Notes: generated by a model from the sequence alone, not told the origin. DNA of 14,810 nt from Anaerolineae bacterium (GCA_016928125.1 JAFGLK010000010.1:1-14810), one strand, 5' to 3'; shown: positions 1-9,113, numbered from the stretch's first letter. Translations and numbers: made by a program.

Positions 1-136
1 CTTTGTCAAAAGCCAGCTTGCCTGGCACATGCGACCCCGCAACGCACCCTATGGGGATGGACTCTGCCAAAGCCCGCTTCAGGGCGAGTCAACACGGCCC
101 GTGCGCGCGCGATGCGCGCGGCGTTGCGTGTCGATC
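1..136. other. Upstream non-coding region with inverted repeats
   Basis: I see no convincing gene here. An open frame running from position 29 to 247 exists, but it crosses the promoter, has no family resemblance and is probably chance. Two small inverted repeats are visible. GCCAG (12-16) pairs with CTGGC (22-26); read on the minus strand it is followed by TTTT, so it could be a weak terminator for leftward transcription. GCGCGC (105-110) pairs with GCGCGC (114-119) around GAT, inside an almost perfectly alternating purine-pyrimidine tract just upstream of the -35 box. No part of an upstream gene can be identified. Confidence 0.5.
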
Positions 137-165
137 TTGACAAATGCTGGGAGCTATGATATGCT
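137..165 (+). promoter_or_regulatory. Sigma70-type promoter of the ilv-leu operon
   Basis: A perfect -35 hexamer TTGACA (137-142) is followed after exactly 17 nt by TATGCT (160-165), four of six matches to TATAAT including the key TA and final T. TG at 157-158 gives an extended -10 element (TGaTATGCT). The expected start of transcription is about A172, some 26 nt before the leader ORF and 182 nt before the terminator U-run, the right geometry for an attenuated leader transcript. It is the only near-consensus promoter I found in the window. A second TATGAT at 155-160 is only 12 nt from the -35 box and is less likely. Confidence 0.82.
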
Positions 166-197
166 GCAGCCAGTTCACTGGTACACGGAAAGCACGC

Positions 198-296
198 ATG
201 AGTCCAACGATCCTCCTAACCGGCCTCATTGTACTCGTTCTAGTTGAGCTCCTCATTGTTGAGGGGCCGCTGCCGGTTGGGGGGCGAGCACGCTAG
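198..296 (+). CDS. ilvL: Branched-chain amino acid leader peptide (attenuator peptide)
   Basis: A 32-codon ORF starts at ATG 198, preceded by a weak GGAAAG Shine-Dalgarno sequence (187-192), and stops at TAG 294-296. Sixteen of 32 residues are BCAA: 8 Leu, 5 Val and 3 Ile. Residues 10-21 read LIVLVLVELLIV, a run of 11 BCAA codons broken by one Glu. Several Leu/Val codons are CTA or GTA, which appear uncommon in the downstream genes. The length equals that of the E. coli ilvGMEDA leader peptide as I recall it, and both end in a Gly/Arg/Ala-rich tail, but the sequences are not otherwise alike. The peptide should have no enzymatic role: its translation would sense charged tRNA-Leu, tRNA-Val and tRNA-Ile by ribosome stalling and so set the fold of the RNA that follows. 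The symbol is by analogy. It was too short to stand out except for its composition and position between promoter and terminator. Confidence 0.85.
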   Translation: MSPTILLTGLIVLVLVELLIVEGPLPVGGRAR

Positions 297-344
297 CGCC
301 GCAAGCCTAGCAAACGCAGATTAGGAAGAGCCTCACCCAACCGG
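212..344 (+). promoter_or_regulatory. Attenuator RNA: protector and antiterminator pairings
   Basis: Three segments can form mutually exclusive helices. Segment 1 (212-224, CCTCCTAACCGGC) lies inside the leader ORF. Segment 2 (272-284, GCCGGTTGGGGGG) is at its 3' end. Segment 3 (336-344, CCCAACCGG) is the top of the 5' arm, the loop and the first bases of the 3' arm of the terminator. Segments 1:2 pair over 13 contiguous positions with two G-U pairs. Segments 2:3 pair over 9 perfect positions (273-281 with 336-344), plus two more after a mismatch. An inner hairpin (248-255 with 260-267) nests inside 1:2 and may act as a pause site. A ribosome stalled on the BCAA codons would cover segment 1, free segment 2 to capture segment 3, and so prevent the terminator. 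All pairings were found by eye; no folding energies were computed. Confidence 0.8.
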
Positions 345-357
345 GTGAGGCTCTTTT
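326..357 (+). terminator. Intrinsic terminator of the ilv attenuator
   Basis: A perfect 13-bp stem (326-338 with 343-355, core GAGCCTCACCC/GGGTGAGGCTC) closes an AACC tetraloop. The end of the 3' arm runs into TTTT (354-357). It lies 30 nt after the leader stop codon and 69 nt before the ilvD start, so it would end transcription before the structural genes. The loop and adjacent stem bases are the same ones used by the antiterminator pairing, which makes termination conditional and not constitutive. Confidence 0.92.
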
Positions 358-425
358 GTATGTCGAGACAGGATCCAAAGTCTGCAAGCCCTCGAGACGC
401 ACCCAGATGAGAGGAGACAGCGATC

Positions 426-2108
426 GTGAATAGCGAGATGGTCAAGAGTGGACTCGAACGTGCCCCCCATCGTTCGTTGCTGTGGGCGCTGGGGCTGACC
501 GATGAAGAGATGCAAAGACCCTTTGTGGGAGTTGTGAGCTCCTACAACGAGATCATCCCGGGCCACGTCCATCTGCGACAGCTGGCCGATGCCGCCAAAG
601 CGGGCGTGCGCATGGCCGGCGGCACCCCGTTTGAGGCCAACACCATCGCGATCTGCGATGGTATTGCCATGGGGCACACGGGCATGAAGTATTCGCTCGC
701 CTCGCGAGAGCTGATCGCAGACTCGGTCGAGGCCGTCGTGCAGGCTCACGCCTTCGACGCCCTCTTGTTGATTCCCTCCTGCGACAAGATCATCCCAGGC
801 ATGTTGATGGCCGCGGCGCGGCTCAATATGCCCACGGTCGTCGTCACGGGTGGACCGATGCTGGCTGGCCGGCGCGGGAGCGAGGTTCTCGATCTCAACA
901 GCGCCTTTATGGCCGTGGGCGCGGCCGCCAAGGGCCTCATCACCGAAGCCGACGTCGAGCTCATCGAGAAGGCCTGTTGTCCAGGCTGTGGGTCCTGCTC
1001 GGGCATGTTCACGGCCAACACCATGGCCTGCATGTGCGAGATCCTGGGGCTGGGCCTGCCCGGCAACGGCACGATCCCGGCCGTGAGCTCTCGGCGTATG
1101 GCCCTGGCCAAGCAGGCCGGCATGCAGGTGATGGAGATGCTTCGCCGGGGGATGCGCGCCCTGGACATCCTCACGCCGTCTGCTTTCCACAATGCCTTCA
1201 CCACCGACATGGCCATGGGCGGCTCCACCAACTCGGTTTTGCACCTGCTGGCCCTGGCTCATGAGGCGGGAGTCGAGGTAGATCTGGCTGGTCTGAACGA
1301 CTATTCGAACCGAACACCTCACCTGTGCAAACTGGCTCCAGCCAGCGCGCAGCATATCGAGGATCTCTACTATTCAGGTGGCATCGGCGCCATCATGCAC
1401 GAACTGGACGGGCTCGGCCTGATCCAAGGCGAAGCACTGACCGTGACCGGCGCCACGGTAGCCGAGAACCTCAACCCCGATTCCGCCTGGGCGCCGGACT
1501 ATGCTGTGGTGGATCGGCGGGTGGTACGCAGCCCTGAGGATCCTTACTCGGCCACCGGCGGCTTGACGATCCTCTTTGGCAACCTGGCCCCTGAGGGCGC
1601 GGTGGTCAAGAGCGCTGCAGTGCGCCCCGAGATGATGCAGCACACGGGGCCGGCGCGGGTGTTTGACTCGGAAGACGCAGCCACTGAGGCCATCATGGCC
1701 GGCGACTTCTCCGACGGGGATGTGCTGGTGATTCGCTACGAGGGCCCCAAGGGCGGCCCGGGGATGCGCGAGATGCTGACACCCACCTCTTTGCTCTCCG
1801 GCATGGGCGTAGAGGGTAAGGTGGCGCTGATCACCGATGGCCGCTTTTCCGGCGCGTCGCGTGGCGCGGCCATCGGGCACGTCTCGCCCGAGGCCGCCGC
1901 GGGCGGGCCAATCGCGGCCCTTCGGGACGGGGACATGATCACCATCGACATTCCCGGCAAGCGTCTCGAGGTGAACTTGTCCGCTGATGAGATCGCCGCG
2001 CGGGTGGCGGCGTTGCCGCCTTTCGAGCCTCGGGTGAAATCGGGCTATCTGAAACGTTACGCCCAGCTTGTCACGTCGGCCAGCACCGGCGCAGTGTTCG
2101 AGGCGTGA
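426..2108 (+). CDS. ilvD: Dihydroxy-acid dehydratase (IlvD)
   Basis: Catalyses dehydration of 2,3-dihydroxy-isovalerate and 2,3-dihydroxy-3-methylvalerate to the 2-oxo acids that precede Val/Leu and Ile; cytosolic Fe-S enzyme. The 560-residue protein has normal family length. It shows the family blocks [12 protein letters not shown] (39-50), SCDKIIPGM (118-126), the cysteine cluster [12 protein letters not shown] (184-195) and [10 protein letters not shown] (471-480) with the expected catalytic Ser475. Cys119 and Cys191 match two cluster ligands. The first ligand position of the [2Fe-2S] subtype is replaced by the PGH form seen in E. coli IlvD, so an oxygen-sensitive [4Fe-4S] enzyme is likely by inference. 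The start is GTG 426, chosen because GAGGAGA (411-417) sits 8 nt upstream; ATG 438 is in frame but badly spaced. It is the first structural gene after the attenuator. Confidence 0.97.
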   Translation: MNSEMVKSGLERAPHRSLLWALGLTDEEMQRPFVGVVSSYNEIIPGHVHLRQLADAAKAGVRMAGGTPFEANTIAICDGIAMGHTGMKYSLASRELIADSVEAVVQAHAFDALLLIPSCDKIIPGMLMAAARLNMPTVVVTGGPMLAGRRGSEVLDLNSAFMAVGAAAKGLITEADVELIEKACCPGCGSCSGMFTANTMACMCEILGLGLPGNGTIPAVSSRRMALAKQAGMQVMEMLRRGMRALDILTPSAFHNAFTTDMAMGGSTNSVLHLLALAHEAGVEVDLAGLNDYSNRTPHLCKLAPASAQHIEDLYYSGGIGAIMHELDGLGLIQGEALTVTGATVAENLNPDSAWAPDYAVVDRRVVRSPEDPYSATGGLTILFGNLAPEGAVVKSAAVRPEMMQHTGPARVFDSEDAATEAIMAGDFSDGDVLVIRYEGPKGGPGMREMLTPTSLLSGMGVEGKVALITDGRFSGASRGAAIGHVSPEAAAGGPIAALRDGDMITIDIPGKRLEVNLSADEIAARVAALPPFEPRVKSGYLKRYAQLVTSASTGAVFEA

Positions 2109-2123
2109 TCTGGCTGCGCTGTG

Positions 2124-2163
2124 GGCCTGGCGGAACCTGCCATGGCATCCACTGACCCAGGCC
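2124..2163 (+). repeat. Inverted repeat in ilvD-ilvB gap
   Basis: GGCCTGG (2124-2130) pairs with CCAGGCC (2157-2163). The enclosed loop contains a 10-nt palindrome, TGCCATGGCA (2138-2147). There is no U-run, so it is not a terminator. It may be an mRNA stability or processing element in the 83-nt gap; function is not established. Confidence 0.4.
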
Positions 2164-2191
2164 AACCAAGCGGAAAAGAGAGGGAAGAAGA

Positions 2192-3949
2192 ATGAACCTC
2201 AACGGAGCGCAGATCCTGTTCGAGTGCCTGGTGCGCGAGGGCGTGGATACCATTTTCGGCATCACGGGCGGCAAGGTCATCCCGATCTACCACGAGTTGC
2301 CTGGCTATCCCTCGATCCATCACATCACCATGCGCCACGAGCAGGCTGCGGCGCACGCAGCCGATGGGTACGCGCGTGTCACGGGCAGAGTCGGCGTCTG
2401 TCTGGCCACCTCTGGCCCCGGGGCCACCAACCTGGTCACAGGCATTGCCAATGCGCAGATGGATTCGGTGCCTCTAGTCGCCATCACCGGGCAGGTCTCT
2501 GTGGCGGATCTGGGCTCGGATAGCTTCCAAGAGGTGGACATTACGGGCATCACGATGCCGATCACCAAGCACAGTTACCTGATCACCGATGTGGCTGATC
2601 TGGCCCAAGCTGTGCGTGAGGCCTTCTATATCGCCATATCAGGAAGGCCCGGGGCGGTGTTGATTGACATCGCGGTCAATGCGCAGCTCGCCATGCAAGA
2701 GATCGATCTAGACGCCTTGTACAGCGTTCCTGTGGATCTGCCTGGCTACAAGCCGCACCTACGCGGCAATGCGCGACAGATCAGGCAAGCGGCCGAGATG
2801 ATCAAACAGAGCGAGCGACCGCTGATCATTGCCGGACGTGGCGTGCTGGTGGCGGGCGCCCATCACAAGCTGCAGGAGCTGGCGGAAAAGACCACCATCC
2901 CGGTGGTCACCACATTGTTGGGCAAGAGCTGTTTGCCAGAGACACATCCTCTTTGCATGGGCATGGGCGGGATGCATGGCGAGGCATTTGTGAACCACGC
3001 GATCCAGTCCTGCGATCTCATCGTGGCTGTGGGCACCCGCCTCGACGACCGTTTGACCAGCACGGCGACGACCTTTGCGCCGCATGCTCAAGTGATCCAC
3101 ATGGATATCGACCCAGCTGAGATCGGCAAGCGCATTCGCGTGGATCTGCCCATTGTGGGGGATGCGCTGGATGTGCTGACCCAGCTCGTCGCGCGAGTGG
3201 AGCCTGCCAATCACAGCGCGTGGACCCAGCAGATCGCCGAATGGCGCACCGATTCCGAGGCGCGCGACATTCTCTGGCGAGAGACCGATGAGCTGGTCCC
3301 GCAATACGTGGTGCGGCAGATCTGGGAGGCCACCGTTGGCCAGGCGATGGTGGTGTCGGACGTGGGCCAGAACCAGATGTGGGAGGCCCAGTACTATCGC
3401 CACCAGATCATCGGCAGCCTGATCACGTCCGGGGGGCTGGGTACGATGGGCTACGCCCTGCCCGCTTCCGTCGGCGTTGCGATCGGCCGGCGCGATCTGC
3501 CCACCTGGGTGGTGGCGGGTGATGGGGGATTTCAGATGACCCTGCAAGAGCTGGCCACGGTGATGCAAGAGAGGTTGCCGATCAAGATCGCGATCCTGAA
3601 CAATGGCTACTTGGGCATGGTTCGTCAGTGGCAGGAGTTCTTTTTCGAGCGCAACTATGCGGGCTCGCCCATTCTGGGGCCCTGCTTTGCCAAGCTGGCC
3701 GAGGCCTATGGCGTGCTGGGCCTCACCGTCACCGAGAAAGGACAGGTGACCGATGCCATTCAGACCGCCATGAACACCGATGGGCCGGTGCTGATTGACT
3801 TTCAGATTGAGCGTGAGCACAATGTCTTTCCCATGGTGCCGGTTGGCGCGCCCATCGACAAGATGATTCGGCGACCGTGGGAGTGTGGCGCCACAGGTGA
3901 GGCTCAGGCCGTGGCCGAGGGTGCCGGGGAGGGGCGCGATGAGCAGTAG
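2192..3949 (+). CDS. ilvB: Acetolactate synthase large (catalytic) subunit
   Basis: Condenses two pyruvates to 2-acetolactate (Val/Leu branch), or pyruvate with 2-oxobutanoate to 2-aceto-2-hydroxybutanoate (Ile branch), using thiamine diphosphate, Mg2+ and FAD. The 585-residue protein has the N-terminal Pyr domain with catalytic Glu50 in MRHEQAAAHAADGYAR. A central FAD-binding-type domain spans roughly 190-340. The C-terminal PP domain carries the ThDP motif GDGGFQMT (443-450) through NNGYLGMVRQWQ (470-481). This is the anabolic, FAD-type AHAS signature and not catabolic AlsS, supported by the adjacent regulatory subunit. ATG 2192 follows AGAGGGA (2179-2185). The stop overlaps the ilvN start by 11 nt, implying translational coupling and balanced subunit production. 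Confidence 0.97.
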   Translation: MNLNGAQILFECLVREGVDTIFGITGGKVIPIYHELPGYPSIHHITMRHEQAAAHAADGYARVTGRVGVCLATSGPGATNLVTGIANAQMDSVPLVAITGQVSVADLGSDSFQEVDITGITMPITKHSYLITDVADLAQAVREAFYIAISGRPGAVLIDIAVNAQLAMQEIDLDALYSVPVDLPGYKPHLRGNARQIRQAAEMIKQSERPLIIAGRGVLVAGAHHKLQELAEKTTIPVVTTLLGKSCLPETHPLCMGMGGMHGEAFVNHAIQSCDLIVAVGTRLDDRLTSTATTFAPHAQVIHMDIDPAEIGKRIRVDLPIVGDALDVLTQLVARVEPANHSAWTQQIAEWRTDSEARDILWRETDELVPQYVVRQIWEATVGQAMVVSDVGQNQMWEAQYYRHQIIGSLITSGGLGTMGYALPASVGVAIGRRDLPTWVVAGDGGFQMTLQELATVMQERLPIKIAILNNGYLGMVRQWQEFFFERNYAGSPILGPCFAKLAEAYGVLGLTVTEKGQVTDAIQTAMNTDGPVLIDFQIEREHNVFPMVPVGAPIDKMIRRPWECGATGEAQAVAEGAGEGRDEQ

Positions 3950-4478
3950 AACGCAGGATATGACCGTGCAGCAAGCGCCCCGCAGGATGGTCGTGGCCTT
4001 GATGGAGGATAGGCCTGGAGTCCTCAGCCATGTATCGAACCTCTTTCGGCGGCGCAACTTTAATATCGAAAGCTTGACGGTCGGGCATAGTGAGACGCCA
4101 GGCATCTCGCGCATGACGGTGGTCGTCCGGGCTGATGACGCACGACTCGAGCAGATCATGAAGCAGCTCTACAAGCTGATCAACGTTACCAAGGTGAGCG
4201 CCCTCTGCGACGAGGAGGCCGTTATTCGTGAGCTGGCCATGATCAAAGTGCACGCCACCTCGGCCAGCCGAGGCGAGATCAAGCAGCTGGTGGATATCTT
4301 TCGGGCCGAGATCATCGATGTGGCCCACGAATCGATGACCATTCAGATGACGGGCACCGAGGAAACGGTCGAGTCGCTGATCGAGATGCTGCGTCCCTTT
4401 GGAATCAAGGAGATGACGCGCACCGGCCGTGTGGCTATGGTGCGGGGCTCTCTGGGCACGAATGGCAACCACGGGTGA
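3939..4478 (+). CDS. ilvN: Acetolactate synthase small (regulatory) subunit
   Basis: Binds the IlvB catalytic subunit, raises its activity and normally confers feedback inhibition by valine. The 179-residue protein starts with an ACT domain (about 16-90): RRMVVALMEDRPGVLSHVSNLF then RRNFNIESLTVG (38-49), the effector-binding turn and strand typical of IlvN/IlvH. The C-terminal half (about 92-175, HATSASRGEIKQLVDIFRAE) matches the second small-subunit domain. The start at ATG 3939 has GGAGG (3928-3932) 6 nt upstream and overlaps the end of ilvB; ATG 3960 (giving MTVQQAP) is a possible alternative. Length is slightly above E. coli IlvH. Valine sensitivity is inferred from family and not visible directly. 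Confidence 0.96.
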   Translation: MSSRTQDMTVQQAPRRMVVALMEDRPGVLSHVSNLFRRRNFNIESLTVGHSETPGISRMTVVVRADDARLEQIMKQLYKLINVTKVSALCDEEAVIRELAMIKVHATSASRGEIKQLVDIFRAEIIDVAHESMTIQMTGTEETVESLIEMLRPFGIKEMTRTGRVAMVRGSLGTNGNHG

Positions 4479-4508
4479 TCAGCGCGGATGAGAGCAGCCC
4501 TGATGTGA

Positions 4509-5624
<1,116 letters not shown>

Positions 5625-5633
5625 GGAGTTTCG

Positions 5634-5670
5634 CTCGGTGCAGGGAGTCTTCAGTACTCCCTGCATCGAG
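5634..5670 (+). repeat. 15-bp hairpin in the ilvC-cimA gap
   Basis: Positions 5634-5648 pair with 5656-5670 (core TGCAGGGAGT/ACTCCCTGCA) over 15 contiguous positions with one G-U pair, closing a 7-nt loop CTTCAGT. It begins 9 nt after the ilvC stop. There is no U-run downstream, so classical intrinsic termination is not supported. It could protect the upstream ilvDBNC message from 3' decay, mark a processing point, or be the residue of a terminator. A smaller repeat TCTCT-ACT-AGAGA precedes the cimA start and overlaps its ribosome binding site. Confidence 0.65.
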
Positions 5671-5765
5671 AGCCGGTTCGTGGTCAGAGCAGCGTGGGGT
5701 TGGTCCACGATAGCGCGGGGGCTCGCTGCAGGCAAAATGGCGATTCTCTACTAGAGAGGTCGATT

Positions 5766-7445
5766 ATGATGACACGGCATGCGTGCCGTGAAGCGTACCA
5801 AGGCCAAAGGGTGTCCGTCCTCGATACGACGCTGCGCGACGGCGCTCAGCGCGAGGGCATCTCGCTCTCGGTGAAAGACAAGTTGCGCATCGCGCAGCGC
5901 CTGGATGCTTTGGGCATAGCATACATTGAGGGAGGCTATCCCGGCTCGAACCCCAAGGATGTGGAGTTTTTCGAGCTTGCTCGCGAGCTTGAGCTGCAGC
6001 ACGCTCGCATCGCGGCCTTTGGCAATACCCGGCGCGCCGGGACCGCTGTCGAGGAGGACGTGAACCTGAACGCGATGCTCACCTCGGCGGTCTCCACCGC
6101 CGTGATCGTGGGCAAGTCGTCGCCCATGCACGTCTCCGATGTCTTGAGGACAACGCGCGACGAGAACCTGCGTATGATCGAGGAAACCGTGCGCTACATC
6201 GCGGCCCATGGGCTTGAGGTGCTATTTGACGCGGAGCACTTTTTCGACGGCTACAAGCTCGACTGGGCCTATGCGCTCGATACCGTGCGGGTGGCCGCCG
6301 AGGCGGGAGCGAACTGCTTGGTGCTCTGCGATACCAATGGCGGCTCGCTGCCATCCGAGATCGCTCGGATCACGGCGGCCGTCCAGAATGCCCTACCCGG
6401 CATGGCCCTGGGCATTCATGCCCATGACGACGCTGGCTGTGCCGTGGCGAACACCCTGGCCGCGGTCGAGGTCGGGGCGATCCATGTGCAGGGCACCATC
6501 AACGGCTATGGCGAGCGCTGCGGCAATGCCAACCTCTGCACGGTGATCCCCAATCTGCAGCTCAAGCTGGGTTGTCAAGCTCTGGCCAATGGGAATCTCG
6601 AGTTGCTTACCAGCATGTCGCACTATGTGGCCGAGATCGCGAATCTGCGGCCTGACGATCAGGCGCCCTACGTGGGGCGCAGCGCCTTTGCCCACAAGGC
6701 CGGCCTGCATGTGAGTGCCATGCAAAAGAACGCGGACAGCTATCAGCACATCGACCCGCGGTGGGTCGGCAACGAGATGCGGGTGCTCGTCTCAGAGTTG
6801 TCCGGGCGGGGCAATATCGCACACAAGGTGGACGAGCTGGAATTGGGCCTGCACCTGCACGAGGCCCAGATTCGTCATCTGACCCAGCGAGTCAAGACGC
6901 TCGAGAGCGAGGGCTTTCAGTACGAGGGCGCTGAGGGCTCGTTCGAATTGCTGATCCATCGCTCCCAGCCCGACTATGTGCCTCCCTTCGAGGTGCTTGA
7001 TTTCCTGGTGTTGGTCGAAAAGCGAGCCGCCACGACGGGCGAGGTCGATCGAGATGTTCTGTCTGAGGCTATCGTCAAGGCGAAGGTGAATGGCGCCATC
7101 ATGCATACGGCGGCGGAGGGAGACGGACCCGTGAACGCCCTAGACAAGGCGATGCGTAAAGCGCTCCTTCCCTATTATCCTGAGTTGGATGACGTTCAGC
7201 TCACCGATTTCAAGGTGCGTATCATCGACCCCCAGTCGGCCACAGCCGCCAAGACACGCGTGCTTCTCGACGCCAGCGATGGTTTGTGTTCGTGGAGTAC
7301 GGTGGGATGCTCGGTCAATATCATCGAGGCCAGTTTCCAGGCTCTCATCGATAGCTTGGAGCTACCGCTAGTGAGGCGGACCTCCGCTAAGATGGGTCTC
7401 GGCGCCGATGGGCAGGGCGCAAGATCTGGAGGTCCGCGACGGTAG
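5766..7445 (+). CDS. cimA: (R)-citramalate synthase (CimA type)
   Basis: Predicted to condense acetyl-CoA with pyruvate to (R)-citramalate, the entry to threonine-independent isoleucine synthesis. The 559-residue protein has DTTLRDGAQ (20-28) with the metal and catalytic residues of the DRE-TIM aldolase family. It then has EGISLSVKDKLRIAQRLD and YIEGGYPGSNPKD, the blocks that separate CimA from LeuA, followed by HAHDDAG with metal ligands His218 and His220, NGYGERCGNANL, and a C-terminal LeuA-type regulatory dimer domain (about 425-540). ATG 5766 is chosen over the upstream in-frame GTG 5694 because AGAGAGG (5753-5759) lies 6 nt before it and the extra 24 residues look non-coding. ATG 5769 is also possible. 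The adjacent LeuA paralogue argues that this copy has a separate substrate. A homocitrate synthase or second LeuA is less likely but cannot be excluded without an assay. Confidence 0.9.
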   Translation: MMTRHACREAYQGQRVSVLDTTLRDGAQREGISLSVKDKLRIAQRLDALGIAYIEGGYPGSNPKDVEFFELARELELQHARIAAFGNTRRAGTAVEEDVNLNAMLTSAVSTAVIVGKSSPMHVSDVLRTTRDENLRMIEETVRYIAAHGLEVLFDAEHFFDGYKLDWAYALDTVRVAAEAGANCLVLCDTNGGSLPSEIARITAAVQNALPGMALGIHAHDDAGCAVANTLAAVEVGAIHVQGTINGYGERCGNANLCTVIPNLQLKLGCQALANGNLELLTSMSHYVAEIANLRPDDQAPYVGRSAFAHKAGLHVSAMQKNADSYQHIDPRWVGNEMRVLVSELSGRGNIAHKVDELELGLHLHEAQIRHLTQRVKTLESEGFQYEGAEGSFELLIHRSQPDYVPPFEVLDFLVLVEKRAATTGEVDRDVLSEAIVKAKVNGAIMHTAAEGDGPVNALDKAMRKALLPYYPELDDVQLTDFKVRIIDPQSATAAKTRVLLDASDGLCSWSTVGCSVNIIEASFQALIDSLELPLVRRTSAKMGLGADGQGARSGGPRR

Positions 7446-7447
7446 GC

Positions 7448-7462
7448 GCCAGCCAGGCTGGC
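7448..7462 (+). repeat. Small hairpin in cimA-leuA gap
   Basis: GCCAGC (7448-7453) pairs with GCTGGC (7457-7462) around a 3-nt loop, directly after the cimA stop. There is no U-run. A TTGACA at 7469-7474 follows but has no -10 box at a suitable distance, so I do not call a promoter. Probably a minor intercistronic structure. Confidence 0.35.
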
Positions 7463-7508
7463 ACGGTATTGACAGCCCAAACAAGCATGCACCTGGAGGG
7501 ACAAAACC

Positions 7509-9113
7509 ATGGACGCTGGCAAGGTATATATCTTTGACACGACACTGCGCGACGGCGAACAATCGCCTGGCGCGACCATGAACGCCGATGAGAAGCTCGA
7601 GATCGCCAGGCAGCTGGCGCGCCTGGGCGTGGACATCATCGAGGCTGGCTTTCCCAGGTCATCGCCTGGCGATCTGGAAGCGGTGCGACGGATCGCACGC
7701 GAGGTACAGGGCTCCACGATCTGCGGCCTGGCGCGCTGCATCAAGAGCGATGTGGATGCGGCCTGGGAGGCGGTTCGAGATGCGGAGCGCAGTCGCATTC
7801 ACGTCTTTATCTCGACCTCCGATATCCATATGGAGCATCAGTTGCGCATGACACGCGAGCAGGTGGTGCAACGGACGCGCGAGATGGTGGCGTTGGCCCG
7901 TTCCTATTGCGACGATGTCGAGTTCTCACCTATGGATGCGACCCGCTCAGATCCCGAGTTTGTCTATGAGGTGCTGGCGGTTGCCATCGAGGAAGGGGCT
8001 ACCACGCTCAACATCCCCGACACCGTGGGCTATACCACGCCGGTCGAGTTCGCCGGCCTGATTCGCGACATCCGCACTTATACGCCGGGCATCGAAAAGG
8101 CCATCATCTCGGTGCACTGCCACAACGATCTGGGTATGGCGGTGGCCAACAGCCTGGCCGGCGTCACTGCTGGGGCCAGGCAGGTTGAGTGCTCGATCAA
8201 TGGGATCGGCGAACGGGCTGGCAACGCGGCCTTGGAAGAGATCGTGATGGCGCTGCACACCCGCCGCGACTACTATGGCGTCTCTAGCCAGGTCGATACC
8301 ACCGAGCTCTATCCCACCAGCCGTATGGTCTCTAACTTTACCGGCCTGCACGTGCAGGCTAATAAGGCGATCGTGGGCTTGAACGCCTTTGCTCACGAGT
8401 CGGGCATTCACCAAGATGGCATTCTCAAATACCGCCAGACCTACGAGATCATGGATGCCACCACGGTGGGACTGGCCAAGAGCACCCTCGTGCTGGGCAA
8501 GCACTCGGGGCGGCACGCCTTCAGCGACAAGTTGTCCCAGATGGGCTACCACCTCGATGAGGATCAGCTGAATCGTGCGTTTGACCGCTTCAAGGATCTG
8601 GCGGACAAGAAGAAGGTCATCAGCGAGCGAGATCTGGAAGCCATCGTCTCGGATGAGGTCTTTCAGCCCCAAGAGGTCTATCGCCTGATGCACCTCCAGG
8701 TATCGTGCGGCGATCATTCGCTCCCCACGGCCACCGTGTCGTTGAGAGCGCCGGATGGCCAGATCATCACGGATGCCGCCCATGGGACAGGCCCGGTGGA
8801 CGCCGTCTACAAGGCGATCAACCGCCTGGTAGGCGTGGAAAACAGGCTCACCGAGTTCTCTGTGAAGGCGGTCACCGAGGGGATCGATGCAGTGGGCGAG
8901 GTCACGATCCGCATTGAGGCCGAGGGCGACGGCGGAAGCCGTCTGCCGATCAATCCGCAGACGGGCCAGCGCTCCTACGTGTTTAGCGGGCATGGAGCCA
9001 GCACAGACATCATCGTGGCCAGCGGCCGAGCTTATCTCAGCGCGCTAAACAAGCTGCTTTCGGTTGTGACCCAGGGGGCTCTACCTGCCGAGGCGAGCGC
9101 GCCCTCGAGCTGA
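7509..9113 (+). CDS. leuA: 2-Isopropylmalate synthase
   Basis: Condenses acetyl-CoA with 2-oxoisovalerate to 2-isopropylmalate, the committed step to leucine. The 534-residue protein is of normal bacterial LeuA1 length. [15 protein letters not shown] (10-24) and [16 protein letters not shown] with metal ligands His203 and His205 define the TIM-barrel catalytic domain; [14 protein letters not shown] and [12 protein letters not shown] belong to the subdomain that closes the active site. The last ~130 residues (from about 395, with [12 protein letters not shown]) form the allosteric domain at which leucine normally inhibits. ATG 7509 has GGAGGG (7495-7500) 8 nt upstream and no better alternative. 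It lies 63 nt after cimA, forming a paralogous pair feeding the same LeuCD/LeuB enzymes. Confidence 0.96.
   Translation: MDAGKVYIFDTTLRDGEQSPGATMNADEKLEIARQLARLGVDIIEAGFPRSSPGDLEAVRRIAREVQGSTICGLARCIKSDVDAAWEAVRDAERSRIHVFISTSDIHMEHQLRMTREQVVQRTREMVALARSYCDDVEFSPMDATRSDPEFVYEVLAVAIEEGATTLNIPDTVGYTTPVEFAGLIRDIRTYTPGIEKAIISVHCHNDLGMAVANSLAGVTAGARQVECSINGIGERAGNAALEEIVMALHTRRDYYGVSSQVDTTELYPTSRMVSNFTGLHVQANKAIVGLNAFAHESGIHQDGILKYRQTYEIMDATTVGLAKSTLVLGKHSGRHAFSDKLSQMGYHLDEDQLNRAFDRFKDLADKKKVISERDLEAIVSDEVFQPQEVYRLMHLQVSCGDHSLPTATVSLRAPDGQIITDAAHGTGPVDAVYKAINRLVGVENRLTEFSVKAVTEGIDAVGEVTIRIEAEGDGGSRLPINPQTGQRSYVFSGHGASTDIIVASGRAYLSALNKLLSVVTQGALPAEASAPSS

Noticed and set aside
12..26. Hairpin as terminator of an upstream + strand gene
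   Set aside because: The stem is only 5 bp and the T-run is on the wrong side for + strand transcription; no upstream gene is visible.
29..247. 72-codon open frame across the upstream region
   Set aside because: It overlaps the promoter and the leader ORF in another frame, is Arg/Pro/Cys-rich as expected for chance GC-rich frames, and resembles no family.
333..4159. Long minus-strand frames opposite ilvD and ilvB (up to 466 codons)
   Set aside because: They are antisense shadows of clear enzymes, His/Arg/Gly-rich with no motifs; the + strand products are complete and well conserved.
5694..5765. Upstream extension of cimA from GTG 5694
   Set aside because: There is no Shine-Dalgarno sequence, the added residues look non-coding, and ATG 5766 has a well-spaced AGAGAGG.
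7469..7474. TTGACA as an internal promoter for leuA
   Set aside because: The 17-nt position downstream reads CCTGGA, and no -10-like hexamer lies at 16-18 nt; it overlaps the ribosome site region of leuA.
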